Below, in pieces: positions 33,942 to 42,631 of a stretch of DNA of 64,000 nt; within the stretch, counting starts at the first letter, position 1; each line of letters opens with the position of its first letter. The stretch lies in contig CP011020.1 in the NCBI GenBank assembly GCA_001023535.1, positions 4,958,501 through 5,022,500 of the forward strand. The letters are read 5' to 3'. The notes under the pieces were generated by a model, which made no database searches, had not been told where the DNA came from, and saw nothing but the letters and a program-made list of their open reading frames with translations. The translations under genes were made by a program, and so were the position numbers. The stretch is from Pseudomonas chlororaphis (GTDB taxonomy: Bacteria > Pseudomonadota > Gammaproteobacteria > Pseudomonadales > Pseudomonadaceae).

Positions 33942-34137
33942 CAGGTTTCCTTGGCGGACGCTGGCTTGACGTCTTTTCGGCAACGCGCCGAGCGAGATAG
34001 TTTCCGCCGGTTAATGCCCTTCGCCACGCGCGATGGTGGGCTGAGCGGGAATCGACGCCTTGAGCAAGCACGGCTAGGTATCTCTACCGGCTATCGTTGA
34101 TGCTATTGCCGACCGTACTTCCAGGAAGGTTATTCCA

Positions 34138-35007
34138 GTGCCTGACATGCCGAACCACCACGCGTACCTGAAACGCTTCAACGCGGTACTCGCCTACATC
34201 GAGGCCAATCTCGAAGCAGACTTATCGGTGAATGCGCTGAGCCAGGTGGCGAACTTTTCGGCGTTTCATTTCCATCGACAGTTCACGGCGTTCGTCGGGG
34301 TGTCCGTTTCACGCTATGTGCAACTGATGAGGCTGCGACAGGCGGCACACCGGCTCACCGCCCAGGCAGACTGTTCGGTGCTGGATGCCGCCCTCAGTGC
34401 TGGCTTCGAAAGTCCCGAAGCCTTCAGCAGAGCGTTCAGACGAGCATTCGGCCGGTCGCCGAGCGTTTTCCGCAAGGCGCCAAACTGGCAGGTCTGGAAT
34501 GCGGTATTCGCCATCCCTCACTTTTCCAGGACCATCATCATGCAAGTCAAAATCGTGCAACGTGCCGAAGTCAGAGTCGCCGCGCTTGAACACTGCGGCC
34601 CTTCCGAACGCGTCGACGAGAGTGTGCGCACATTCGTCGAGTGGCGCAGGCAGAGCGGGCAATCGCCGGTGGCGTCCAGTCGGACGTTCGGCATTCCCTA
34701 CAGCAACCCCGACACGACCCCGGCGCACGCGTTCCGCTTCGCCATTTGCGGTGAAATTCACGAGGCCGTGGTGCCCAATGAATTCGGCATTCGCGAACAC
34801 GTCATTGCCGGGGGACGCTACGTGGTGGTGCGCCATTCGGGGTCGCCGGATCACATCGGCGAAACGATCTATCCGATCTATCGCGACTGGCTTCCCAACA
34901 GTGGCGAAGAACTGCGCAATGAGCCGCTGTTCTTCGAATACCTGAGTGTCTATCCCGAAACGCCGAAGAGCCAATGGCAGACGGATGTGTATGTGCCGCT
35001 GCAGTAG
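34138..35007 (+). CDS. AraC family regulator with GyrI-like effector domain
   Basis: 289 residues from a GTG start at 34138, chosen because AGGAAGG lies 8 bp upstream, whereas the ATG at 34147 is too far away. The helix-turn-helix region is N-terminal (ALSQVANFSAFHFHRQFTAF; then AALSAGFESPEAFSRAFRRAFGRSPSVFRK). Residues 135-289 form a GyrI/SOUL-like small-molecule-binding domain (MQVKIVQRAEVRVAALEHCG). This order resembles Rob/BmrR-type multidrug or stress sensors. The target is unknown. Confidence 0.87.
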   Translation: MPDMPNHHAYLKRFNAVLAYIEANLEADLSVNALSQVANFSAFHFHRQFTAFVGVSVSRYVQLMRLRQAAHRLTAQADCSVLDAALSAGFESPEAFSRAFRRAFGRSPSVFRKAPNWQVWNAVFAIPHFSRTIIMQVKIVQRAEVRVAALEHCGPSERVDESVRTFVEWRRQSGQSPVASSRTFGIPYSNPDTTPAHAFRFAICGEIHEAVVPNEFGIREHVIAGGRYVVVRHSGSPDHIGETIYPIYRDWLPNSGEELRNEPLFFEYLSVYPETPKSQWQTDVYVPLQ

Positions 35008-35019
35008 CGGCGCGACGCG

Positions 35020-35538
35020 TTACTTGACCTCGACCAGTCGCTGGGCGTTCGAGCCTTCCAGGGACAGGTGGATGACGCCGGTCTTGCTGGGGAAGTTCGG
35101 CGCGTCGTCGTCGGTGTTTTCCATCACGGGGATGTCGATCAGGGTTTGCTCGCCCGCCGGGTCGCTGACCAGCTTGGCATTGAGCTTGTCGATCGAACGC
35201 CAGCTGTCACCGCCAATGCGGATGACGTCCAGCAGGCTGTAATGCAGCATGCCTTCTTCGTTTTCTTCAGGCGTGAAGGCGGCCAGGTATTGGCTGTAGT
35301 TGTTGCCGCCGCCGAAGCCTTCGATGGTGAACACGGCGAGCGTCACCTGGCTTTCCTCGCCGGTGTTCAAGGTCTGGGCCGTGGTCGCCTCGGGGTAGCC
35401 GGTGGCGTAGCTGTCCTGGAGCAGTGCCACCAGGTGTCCGACCTGCTCTTGCAGGGCTTTGGGCACACTGGCCGGCTCGGCGGCGTGGGTCAGGGAAGAA
35501 AACAGGAACAGGCTGGCGGCAAGCAGACGCAATGTCAT
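35020..35538 (-). CDS. Exported protein of unknown function
   Basis: 172 residues from the ATG at 35538, chosen for the AAAGGA site 9 bp upstream; an ATG at 35556 is possible. It has a clear signal peptide (MTLRLLAASLFLFSSLTHA-A). The mature part contains NTGEESQVTLAVFTIEGFGGGNNYSQYLAAF and ends near SLEGSNAQRLVEVK. I do not recognise a domain. The pattern suggests a periplasmic protein that may accompany the next exported protein gene on the same strand, although a hairpin lies between them. Confidence 0.75.
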   Translation of the reverse strand: MTLRLLAASLFLFSSLTHAAEPASVPKALQEQVGHLVALLQDSYATGYPEATTAQTLNTGEESQVTLAVFTIEGFGGGNNYSQYLAAFTPEENEEGMLHYSLLDVIRIGGDSWRSIDKLNAKLVSDPAGEQTLIDIPVMENTDDDAPNFPSKTGVIHLSLEGSNAQRLVEVK

Positions 35539-35626
35539 GGTGAGAGATCCTTTCATGATGAGCGATCCAAGGTGTTGGAGATGATCGCGGATGTTAGCGC
35601 GTGGATGGGAATTTGCTATCGAATTT

Positions 35627-35674
35627 CGGGCAGGCAAGCTCCACCCCGATAACCTAAAGGAGCAAGCCTGCCCG
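35627..35674 (-). terminator. Hairpin between two exported-protein genes
   Basis: CGGGCAGGCAAGCTCC pairs with GGAGCAAGCCTGCCCG (16-bp stem, two mismatches, 16-bp loop). It lies just after the stop of the gene at 35703-37109 on the minus strand and probably ends that transcript. The sequence is REP-like but not the same subfamily as the other palindromes. Confidence 0.5.
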
Positions 35675-35702
35675 CCAAGGCAATGGCTCAGCCGCCCTGA
35701 AA

Positions 35703-37109
35703 TCAAGGCTGCCGCCTCAGGTACATCCCCGGCAGATCCTCCGGGGACTCGAACGCTTCGTTGTGGCTGATGACCGCGAAGTGGGGTAACAGCTGTATGT
35801 GATAAGGCCCGCCGTCGCCCAACGCCTGCGGCCCGCGCACGATGATCAGGTTGTCGGCGTCCATTGGCACCACTTGGTGCTCCCGCAAGACTTCCCGGGC
35901 CGTCGCGGCGTCCCTCACGGTCACGGTGAACTCTGCGACTTCCCTGCCCTCGGCATCCCGCTCGGGCAGGATCTTCAAGTCCAGGTCGGCGTCGTGCCCC
36001 TGGGCGTCCTTACGCATCTGGTAATGTCCGCTGCGCTGGGCGGAACCGACTTTACCGCTCGCTTCGACATCCGGTTCGCCCGCATCGCCGTGCAGCATGA
36101 CCGCCATTTGCCGGTCATTGCCCTTGACGCCACTAATCCAGGTGCCGGTGAAGTCGTAGGGCTCGGCCTGTCCCTGAGTGATCCGCCAGATACCTGTCTG
36201 GCGGCCATCGTCGGCAAATTCCTGGAGGACCGCGTAGCTGTCATCGCCGTCGTTGTTCATAAAGCCGGCCAGCTTGATCGGTTTACCGTTGCCGCCCTTG
36301 GTATAGCGCACTTCACCGATCATCAGCGCGCCCTGTTGCTGGTACCAGAGGTCCACCGGGACTTTGCCGCCGACGGTGCCCTTGAGCATGATCGGGTCCT
36401 CGTAGTCCGGCCCGCTCAAGCTGGTCTGCTCGTGCCACTGGCCGTCCTTCAACTCACCGTAGGTCTGGCGTTTATAGCCGCTGGGCATGCTGGAGCTGTC
36501 GCCAAGCTCGCTCGGCTCGACCTCATCCTCGCTGGAAGAGCGAAGCCGGACCAACGCGTCACCCTGCATTTGCCACTGGGTGGTACGGGTCGAGCAGCAG
36601 CCGTGGTCGGTCTGGGTGAACAGGATATGGTCCAGGGCAATCACCGAGAACATCCCGCTGCTGGCTTGCTTCGCCAGGTCCGTCAGGGCGGCGTTGAGTA
36701 CCCATTGGGGTTTGTTCGGGTCTTGCAGGTAGACGTCGAACATCGGCTTGTAGCGCGACTCAGGGTCCGTGCCGTTGCGAATCGCCAGGTCCTGGCGACC
36801 GTCGAAGTTGAAGTCGGCGAAATACAACAGGCTGAAGGGACCTAGCAGCCAGGGGTTCACCTTGCCGTCGCGATCGACCGGCACATTGCCGGCCGGCGTC
36901 TGCAACTGCTGCAAGACTGCCTGCGTGTTGTTGTCGCGCACGGTGATGAACGCTTGCGCCAGTTGCTCGGGGTCTTCGGGCGGGTTCGGGAACAGGACGT
37001 CGACCCGATATTGGCCGTCGCGGTCATTGACCGAAAAAGAGCGCGGTTCAGCCATCGCCGGCGCCACCAGGGCCGCGGAAAGAAGCACACCACTGACAAG
37101 CGAACGCAT
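35703..37109 (-). CDS. Large exported protein of unknown function
   Basis: 468 residues with a signal peptide (MRSLVSGVLLSAALVAPAMA). The N-terminal half contains LLYFADFNFDGRQDLAIRNG, an FG-GAP/integrin-like calcium-binding repeat, and a paired Cys segment, TQTDHGCCSTRTTQW, which resembles XAC2610-type proteins. The C-terminal half (after residue 250) has MIGEVRYTKGG and YDFTGTWISGVKGN segments that look like a beta-sandwich. It is probably periplasmic. Function unknown. The start at 37109 was kept because the signal peptide begins there. Confidence 0.75.
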   Translation of the reverse strand: MRSLVSGVLLSAALVAPAMAEPRSFSVNDRDGQYRVDVLFPNPPEDPEQLAQAFITVRDNNTQAVLQQLQTPAGNVPVDRDGKVNPWLLGPFSLLYFADFNFDGRQDLAIRNGTDPESRYKPMFDVYLQDPNKPQWVLNAALTDLAKQASSGMFSVIALDHILFTQTDHGCCSTRTTQWQMQGDALVRLRSSSEDEVEPSELGDSSSMPSGYKRQTYGELKDGQWHEQTSLSGPDYEDPIMLKGTVGGKVPVDLWYQQQGALMIGEVRYTKGGNGKPIKLAGFMNNDGDDSYAVLQEFADDGRQTGIWRITQGQAEPYDFTGTWISGVKGNDRQMAVMLHGDAGEPDVEASGKVGSAQRSGHYQMRKDAQGHDADLDLKILPERDAEGREVAEFTVTVRDAATAREVLREHQVVPMDADNLIIVRGPQALGDGGPYHIQLLPHFAVISHNEAFESPEDLPGMYLRRQP

Positions 37110-37284
37110 CCATCGCTTCCTTGCTGAAAATCGGGGAGGCGCAGTGTAACGACAAGCTCGCCCCCATCGCGACAGCGGGCCGGACCTTTCAATGCAGTTG
37201 TAAGAACTGCATCACAGGACGACACTTGGATTTTCGCCGCGCCAGGCTCGGTGCGACGGCCAACCCTGCAACAGTGACCCCATC

Positions 37285-37719
37285 ATGACAATCGACTGGC
37301 TCAACTTCACTCCGTGGTCCTCCCTCGCCGGCGGCGTATTGATCGGCCTCGCCGCCGCCCTGTTTGTCATCGCCAACGGTCGCATCGCCGGCATCAGCGG
37401 GCTGATCGGCAGCCTTTTGCAACGTGGCAGCGAAGGCGTCGATGAGAAGGCGTTGTTTCTGCTGGGCTTGCTGGTCGCGCCGCTGTTATGGGGTGTGTTT
37501 GCCGTGGCGCCGCGAATCGAATTCCAGGGCGGCTGGCTTGGCCTTGCGGTCGCCGGCCTGTTGGTGGGCCTCGGCACCCGCTACGGCTCGGGCTGCACGA
37601 GCGGCCATGGCGTGTGTGGCCTTTCCCGCCTGTCACCGCGTTCGATGGTGGCCACGGCCTGCTTCATGTTCAGCGGTTTCGCCACCGTGTTCATCCTGCG
37701 CCACGTGCTGGGGGCCTGA
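37285..37719 (+). CDS. YeeE/YedE family membrane protein, N-terminal half type
   Basis: 144 residues with four hydrophobic helices. The hallmark is [24 protein letters not shown] (residues 98-121), the conserved Cys-containing loop of the sulfur-transport (DUF395/TsuA-like) family. Such proteins carry thiosulfate or related sulfur species through membrane cysteines. It is followed after 1 bp by a second YeeE/YedE half-protein, so together the two make one full transporter (PmpA/PmpB arrangement). Confidence 0.88.
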   Translation: MTIDWLNFTPWSSLAGGVLIGLAAALFVIANGRIAGISGLIGSLLQRGSEGVDEKALFLLGLLVAPLLWGVFAVAPRIEFQGGWLGLAVAGLLVGLGTRYGSGCTSGHGVCGLSRLSPRSMVATACFMFSGFATVFILRHVLGA

Positions 37720-37720
37720 C

Positions 37721-38140
37721 ATGGTCAAGTTGACGGCTTTTATCGCGGGTGTACTGTTTGGCTTCGGGCTGCTGCTATCGGGCATGACCAACCCGGCAAA
37801 AGTACTGGCGTTCCTGGACTTGGGCGGCGCCTGGGACCCTTCCCTGGGCCTGGTGATGGCCGGTGCGATAGGCGCGGCGATTGGCCCGCTGACCTGGGCC
37901 CGCCGCCGTTCACGCTCATTACTGGGCAACCCTATGCAATGGCCGGCCAAGCGCGAGCTGGACCGGCGCCTGATCGGTGGCAGCCTGGTGTTTGGCATCG
38001 GCTGGGGCATCGCCGGCATTTGCCCCGGCCCCGCGGTTGCCCTGCTGCTGACAGGGCATTGGCAAGTCATCCTGTTCAGCGTGGCGATGCTGGTGGGCAT
38101 GCTGTTGTTCAGCGCCCTGGAGCGCCGAAACCTGCGTTGA
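37721..38140 (+). CDS. YeeE/YedE family membrane protein, C-terminal half type
   Basis: 139 residues from the ATG at 37721. Four membrane helices with [19 protein letters not shown] (residues 17-35) and the Cys-containing [17 protein letters not shown], the second hallmark of the sulfur-transport family. The gene begins 1 bp after the first half and surely forms a complex with it. No ArsR/BigR-type regulator or rhodanese gene was seen beside the pair. Sulfur substrate unknown. Confidence 0.88.
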   Translation: MVKLTAFIAGVLFGFGLLLSGMTNPAKVLAFLDLGGAWDPSLGLVMAGAIGAAIGPLTWARRRSRSLLGNPMQWPAKRELDRRLIGGSLVFGIGWGIAGICPGPAVALLLTGHWQVILFSVAMLVGMLLFSALERRNLR

Positions 38141-38212
38141 TGAACAGTCCAATGCCCGGCGGCGCAAGCCAGTCCCTTCGCCACCGGGCAGCCGTGCAAC
38201 TGCTTTGCACCG

Positions 38213-38608
38213 TCAGTCGGCGGTGCCGCTGGTGACCACGGTGAATTTGCGGCTGAACTCGAACACCTCGCAGATTCCCGTGTGCCCGGCCGGAATCGAC
38301 ACGCCGTCGCCCGCCCCCATTTCAAAGCGTTCACCGGTGTCCATCGTGATCGCGATACGCCCTTCAATCAGCACGAAGGCCTCATCGTTGTCGAAACGCC
38401 AGTGAAACTTCGCCGGTTGCGAGGTAAAGAACGCGACGGACTTGTGCGGGGTTTTCACGCCGACGGTTCGCAGCAGTTTCATGCGGGTGTCCGGCTGGCC
38501 CTCGATGACATCGTCACCCAACGGATAGGCCAGCCAGCCATCTGGCGTGTTCAATGAAGCAAGCGCTACGGAGTCGATGGGGTTGGGCAGTCGGGGACGC
38601 GCAGTCAT
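38213..38608 (-). CDS. Cupin domain protein
   Basis: 131 residues from the ATG at 38608. A single cupin barrel: AKFHWRFDNDEAFVLIEGRI corresponds to motif 1 (with His and Glu metal ligands) and GDGVSIPAGHTGICEVFE to motif 2. Function unknown; small cupins of this kind act as isomerases, oxygenases or sensors. It is divergent from a TetR gene, and two operator-like palindromes lie between them, so it is probably repressed by that TetR protein. Confidence 0.8.
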   Translation of the reverse strand: MTARPRLPNPIDSVALASLNTPDGWLAYPLGDDVIEGQPDTRMKLLRTVGVKTPHKSVAFFTSQPAKFHWRFDNDEAFVLIEGRIAITMDTGERFEMGAGDGVSIPAGHTGICEVFEFSRKFTVVTSGTAD

Positions 38609-38646
38609 GTCTTCAATACCTCGTGCAGGAATGTATGGATGCGACT

Positions 38647-38702
38647 TATGACAAATGGCATAGTCGGAGCCGAGCCTACACCCAAATATGACGATTGGCA
38701 TA
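38647..38702. promoter_or_regulatory. Twin TetR operator repeats
   Basis: Two copies of an imperfect palindrome lie exactly 40 bp apart: TATGACA-AA-TGGCATA (38647-38662) and TATGACG-AT-TGGCATA (38687-38702). Each arm pair matches TATGMCA. They fill the gap between the cupin gene and the tetR start; the right copy ends 5 bp before the TetR ATG. Position and symmetry point to autoregulation and control of the cupin gene. Confidence 0.7.
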
Positions 38703-38707
38703 ACTTT

Positions 38708-39322
38708 ATGAAAATTTCGACTCGGGACCGGATGATCGCCGGCGCGGCGGACCTGCTGCGGCGAAAAGGCATGACCGCCACCAGCATGCGGGAAATCGTG
38801 CGTCACTCGAACACGCCACGCGGTTCCATCGCCCACCATTTCCCCGGCGGCAAACGTCAACTGCTCGAAGCGGCCGTGGACCATGCGGGGCGGGAAGTGA
38901 GCGAGCCGCTGGCCCTACTGCTGAGCAGCAAAGGCCCGGTCGAAGGCCTGGAGCGGTTTGTCGACAGCTGGCGCCAGGCCCTCGAAGACACAGCGTTCCA
39001 AGCCGGCTGCGCGGTGTTGGCCGTGGCGGTCGAACATTACGTGTCCGACCAGCGCGGCGAGTCCGAGAGTGAGCTGGAAAGGCAAGTCCAGCGGCAGTTG
39101 CTGGATCAAGCCCACGGGATATTCACTCAATGGCAGGCGATCATCGTCCGGGCCTTGACGGACGCAGGTGTAACGCCCACGCGGGCCCACAGCCTGGCAC
39201 TGTTGACGATCGCCGCCATCGAAGGCTCGGTCGCGCTATGCCGGGCCGCCCGCAGCACGGCACCGCTGGACGTCATCTGGCAGGAACTCAAGCAAACCCT
39301 GGAGCAGGCGCTGGCGGTCTAA
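38708..39322 (+). CDS. TetR family regulator, LmrA/YxaF type
   Basis: 204 residues from the ATG at 38708 (MKISTRDRMIAGAADLLRRK), the normal family start; upstream in-frame ATGs fall inside the operator repeats. The helix-turn-helix is GMTATSMREIVRHSNTPRGSIAHHFPGGK. The C-terminal domain (residues 60-204) has the YxaF-like pattern AGCAVLAVAVE. It is divergent from the cupin gene and convergent with another tetR, overlapping its 3' end by 4 bp. It probably represses itself and the cupin gene. Confidence 0.88.
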   Translation: MKISTRDRMIAGAADLLRRKGMTATSMREIVRHSNTPRGSIAHHFPGGKRQLLEAAVDHAGREVSEPLALLLSSKGPVEGLERFVDSWRQALEDTAFQAGCAVLAVAVEHYVSDQRGESESELERQVQRQLLDQAHGIFTQWQAIIVRALTDAGVTPTRAHSLALLTIAAIEGSVALCRAARSTAPLDVIWQELKQTLEQALAV

Positions 39323-39894
39323 CCGGCGATCTCGGCCGCTTCCAACTGATGCACACCGCGCGCGATCACGCCGTCCAGGTAGCCCGCGTCGCCGTAGATG
39401 CGCGTCAACAGGATCGCACCCTCGAAATCAGCCACCAGTTGCCGGGCGAGCGCGGTGGCCTGCTCCTGGTCGTAGCGCCCGATGAAGAGCCTGGAAAACG
39501 CGGCGGTCCAGTCGTCCAGGAAGGCGCGGATCGGTTCCATCAGTTCGGTCTTGCCATACGTGGCGTCGATGGCAACCACCCCCATCAGGCAGCCGATCGA
39601 ATCCTGCTGGAACAACTTCCTGGCCTTGCGCCCCATCGCCACGAACCGTTCCTGGGGCGAGCGGCTTTCATCGTAGGCAATGGCGAACAAGGTTTGCTTG
39701 AGGCCGGCATGGGTCCACTCCAGCACATCGCGCAGCAACGACTCCTTGTTGGAGTAATGGTGATAGAACGAAGCCTTGGTCAACCCGCACGCCGACGACA
39801 GCGCGTCCATGGTCGTGCCATGGTAACCAAGGCGCTTGAACGTGTTTGCGCAGCGCTGGAGCAGCTCATCACGGGGAATTTTCAACGGTCGCAC
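39319..39894 (-). CDS. TetR family regulator, divergent from the crotonase operon
   Basis: 191 residues. The helix-turn-helix is in TMDALSSACGLTKASFYHHYSNKESLL (residues 28-54). The C-terminal domain has the AcrR/YcdC-like GCLMGVVAIDATYGK segment. It is transcribed away from the enoyl-CoA hydratase gene across a 139-bp gap that holds an AACGTACGTT-centred palindrome, so it is the likely repressor of the crotonase/acyl-CoA ligase genes. The effector may be an acyl-CoA or related lipid. Confidence 0.88.
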   Translation of the reverse strand: MRPLKIPRDELLQRCANTFKRLGYHGTTMDALSSACGLTKASFYHHYSNKESLLRDVLEWTHAGLKQTLFAIAYDESRSPQERFVAMGRKARKLFQQDSIGCLMGVVAIDATYGKTELMEPIRAFLDDWTAAFSRLFIGRYDQEQATALARQLVADFEGAILLTRIYGDAGYLDGVIARGVHQLEAAEIAG

Positions 39895-39989
39895 GGTCAG
39901 TCCTGCTCTCGATCAGTGGGATTGATTCTATGACATAAGCCTGGGCGTCTCAATTTGACGGTTACCGAATGTTTGTTTAGTTTCTGCAA

Positions 39990-40007
39990 ACCAAACGTAC
40001 GTTAAGT
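39990..40007. promoter_or_regulatory. Candidate TetR operator before the crotonase gene
   Basis: ACCAAACGT-ACGTTAAGT is an 18-bp palindrome (7 of 9 pairs match; the central AACGTACGTT is perfect). It lies 26 bp before the crotonase start and 95 bp before the divergent tetR start, a good position for repression of the operon. Confidence 0.6.
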
Positions 40008-40033
40008 AACTGAACAATGTCCAGGAGCCCTAC

Positions 40034-40831
40034 ATGAGCGAAGTAAACAGCGGTGCGGGTCGCGTCACCCGCGAGCAACGTGGCCATCTTTTCCTGATCG
40101 GCCTTGATCGGGCGGGCAAACGCAACGCCTTCGACAGTGCCATGCTCACCGACCTGGCCCTGGCCTTCGGTGAGTTCGAGCGCGACGAGCAATCGCGTTG
40201 TGCGGTGCTGTTCGCCCACGGCGAACACTTCACCGCCGGCCTCGACCTGATGGAACTGGCGCCGAAGCTGGCCTCGGGTGGTTTCCAGTACCCGGACGAA
40301 GGCATTGACCCCTGGGGCGTGTCGAAACCGCGTCGGACCAAGCCCGTGGTCGTCGCCGTCCAAGGCACCTGCTGGACCGCCGGCATCGAACTGGTGCTCA
40401 ACGCCGACATTGCCATCGCCGCCAGCAACACACGCTTCGCCCACCTGGAAGTGCTGCGGGGCATTCCACCCTCCGGCGGCTCGACCGTTCGCTTCACTCA
40501 GGCCGCCGGCTGGACCAACGCCATGCGCTACATGCTGACCGGTGAAGCCTTCGACGCCGACCAGGCATTGGCCATGCGCCTGCTGACCGAAGTGGTCGAG
40601 CCCGGCCAGGAGTTGGCCCGAGCCCTCGAATACGCCGAGCGCATCGCCAAGGCTGCCCCCTTGGCCATCAAGGCCACCTTGCAATCGGCTTTCCAGGCTC
40701 GGGATGAAGGCGACGCCGCCGCGCTCTCGAACCTCAATGCCCTGCTGTTCTCGCTGATCAAGAGCGAAGACGTGCGCGAAGGCGTGATGGCGATGATGCA
40801 AAAACGTGAGCCGGTGTTCAAAGGTCGCTGA
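40034..40831 (+). CDS. Enoyl-CoA hydratase/isomerase family protein (crotonase)
   Basis: 265 residues from the ATG at 40034, with CCAGGAG upstream. A crotonase fold with GLDRAGKRNAFDSAM (residues 24-38), the oxyanion-hole segment FTAGLDLMEL, and GTCWTAGIELVLNADIAIAA. The position equivalent to the first catalytic Glu in hydratases is occupied within AHLEVLRGIPPSGG, so hydratase activity is possible but not certain. It probably acts on an acyl-CoA made by the ligase encoded 111 bp downstream. A TetR operator precedes it. Confidence 0.86.
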   Translation: MSEVNSGAGRVTREQRGHLFLIGLDRAGKRNAFDSAMLTDLALAFGEFERDEQSRCAVLFAHGEHFTAGLDLMELAPKLASGGFQYPDEGIDPWGVSKPRRTKPVVVAVQGTCWTAGIELVLNADIAIAASNTRFAHLEVLRGIPPSGGSTVRFTQAAGWTNAMRYMLTGEAFDADQALAMRLLTEVVEPGQELARALEYAERIAKAAPLAIKATLQSAFQARDEGDAAALSNLNALLFSLIKSEDVREGVMAMMQKREPVFKGR

Positions 40832-40942
40832 CCCTCGGACGCCGCCCGGACGTCCCGATCGCAACGGGTTCGGCAGCACTGGCCGAGCCACTGATCGGGG
40901 CGCCCGGATAACTTCAAACGGTCCCTGCGGGATGGAGCAAGC

Positions 40943-42631
40943 ATGAACGGCTCGAACAACGACTGCGCAAGGCTGAAGCTGGTCAACGTAACAGGCAATG
41001 CAAGCGTGAACCTCGACCTCGAAGCGACCACTGTCGACGAGCTGCTGCATCAGCGCGCATCCCTCAACCCGCAGTCAACGGCGTTGTCTGCATGGGGGCA
41101 GGACATCAGCTATGCACGCCTGCAAGCGCTGAGCGCATCGGTCGCGACCTGGCTCATCAATCAGCGATTGCAGCCCGGTGCCCGGGTGGCTGTCGCGCTG
41201 CCGAACATGCTGGCCCATCCGATCGCCTGCCTCGGCGCGATTCGCGCAGGGCTCATACCCGTTTGCGTGAACTCTTTGTATACCGCGCAGGAACTGGCGC
41301 AAGTGTTCAAGGATGCGGAGATCAAGGCGGTGTTTTTCTTCGGCCCCATGGCCGCGAGCGTGAGGCACGCCATGGCCGAGGCCGGTACGGGCATCGCGGT
41401 GCACATTGCCCCCGGCGACCAATTGGGCTGGCGGCGTCCGCTGGTCAATTGGGTGGCCCGGCGACGTCTTGCGGTTCAGTCCGACAAGGTCGACGGCGCA
41501 GTTCCCTGGCGAAAAGTGGTCGCGACGAGGCCGGCCAGCCTCGGCCAGCGGCGCCCCACTGCAGCCGACCAGGCGGCGTTCATGATCTACAGCGGCGGCA
41601 CCACTGGCCACCCCAAGGGCGTGCCTATCACCCACGATGCCCTGCTCTTCAACGTTGCCCAACAGTACGCCGCCCTGCGAACGCACCTGGAGCACACCGC
41701 TGGAAGCGACTACACCCTGATGCTCGCGGTGCCGCTCTACCACATCCTCGGCCTGGGTAACCTGCTGTTCACATTGGCCAAGGGGGGCAAAGCGGTCCTG
41801 GTGATGAACCCGCGCGACACGAAGGCGCTTGTCAAGGAGTGGGCCCGGCACCGGATCAGCAGCTTCCCCGGCGTCAACACGCTGTACAACTCGCTCGGGG
41901 ACAGCGCGGCCTTTCGGACGCTTGATTTCAGCACGTTGAAACTCTGCCTTGGCGCGGGCATGCCGGTGAGCGAAACCACGGCAAAACGTTGGCGACAGGT
42001 GACGGGTTGCCCGATCACCGAGGCCTACGGCATGACCGAGACCGGCCTGATCGCCTGCAACCCCGCCGGCACATCACATCCAGGCTCCGTGGGACTGCCG
42101 GTTGCCGGGATTGAAATTTCCCTGCGCGATGACGCCGACCAGGCGGTCGCTTTCGGCGAAGGAGAAATCTGCGTCCGCAGCCGAGCCGTCATGACCGGGT
42201 ACTGGCGGCGCCCCGAGGAGAACGCTTCGGCCTTCACCCACGACGGTTTCTTCCGTACCGGAGACATTGGAGTGTTCGACCCCGATGGCTACCTACGCCT
42301 GATCGACCGCAAGAAAGAGATGATCATCTGCTCGGGATTCAAAGTGTTCCCCTCGGAAATCGAACGGGTGCTCAACGCTCACCCCGGCGTGATTGAGTCG
42401 GCGGTCGTGCCGGCCGCCGATGACAAGACCGGCGAAGTCCCGATCGCCTACGTCGTACGACGGCATTCGACCCTGGATGAAGCCCACGTACTTGCCCACT
42501 GCCAGGAGCACCTGGCCAGCTACAAACGCCCCCGTCGCATCGTCTTCCGGGATGAATTACCCAAGAGCAACGTCGGCAAGATTCTTCGCAAAGAGCTGAT
42601 CGCCGCCGCACGAACGGAACACCCCTCATGA
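40943..42631 (+). CDS. AMP-dependent acyl-CoA ligase
   Basis: 562 residues. ANL-superfamily motifs are present: MIYSGGTTGHPKGVPITHD (P-loop, residues 214-232), EAYGMTETG, FRTGDIGVFDPDGYL and a C-terminal PKSNVGKILRKEL with the catalytic Lys. It activates a carboxylic acid, probably a medium/long-chain fatty acid, to its CoA thioester through an acyl-adenylate. TGGAG precedes the ATG at 40943. The next gene overlaps by 4 bp (ATGA), showing translational coupling with the alpha/beta hydrolase. Confidence 0.88.
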   Translation: MNGSNNDCARLKLVNVTGNASVNLDLEATTVDELLHQRASLNPQSTALSAWGQDISYARLQALSASVATWLINQRLQPGARVAVALPNMLAHPIACLGAIRAGLIPVCVNSLYTAQELAQVFKDAEIKAVFFFGPMAASVRHAMAEAGTGIAVHIAPGDQLGWRRPLVNWVARRRLAVQSDKVDGAVPWRKVVATRPASLGQRRPTAADQAAFMIYSGGTTGHPKGVPITHDALLFNVAQQYAALRTHLEHTAGSDYTLMLAVPLYHILGLGNLLFTLAKGGKAVLVMNPRDTKALVKEWARHRISSFPGVNTLYNSLGDSAAFRTLDFSTLKLCLGAGMPVSETTAKRWRQVTGCPITEAYGMTETGLIACNPAGTSHPGSVGLPVAGIEISLRDDADQAVAFGEGEICVRSRAVMTGYWRRPEENASAFTHDGFFRTGDIGVFDPDGYLRLIDRKKEMIICSGFKVFPSEIERVLNAHPGVIESAVVPAADDKTGEVPIAYVVRRHSTLDEAHVLAHCQEHLASYKRPRRIVFRDELPKSNVGKILRKELIAAARTEHPS

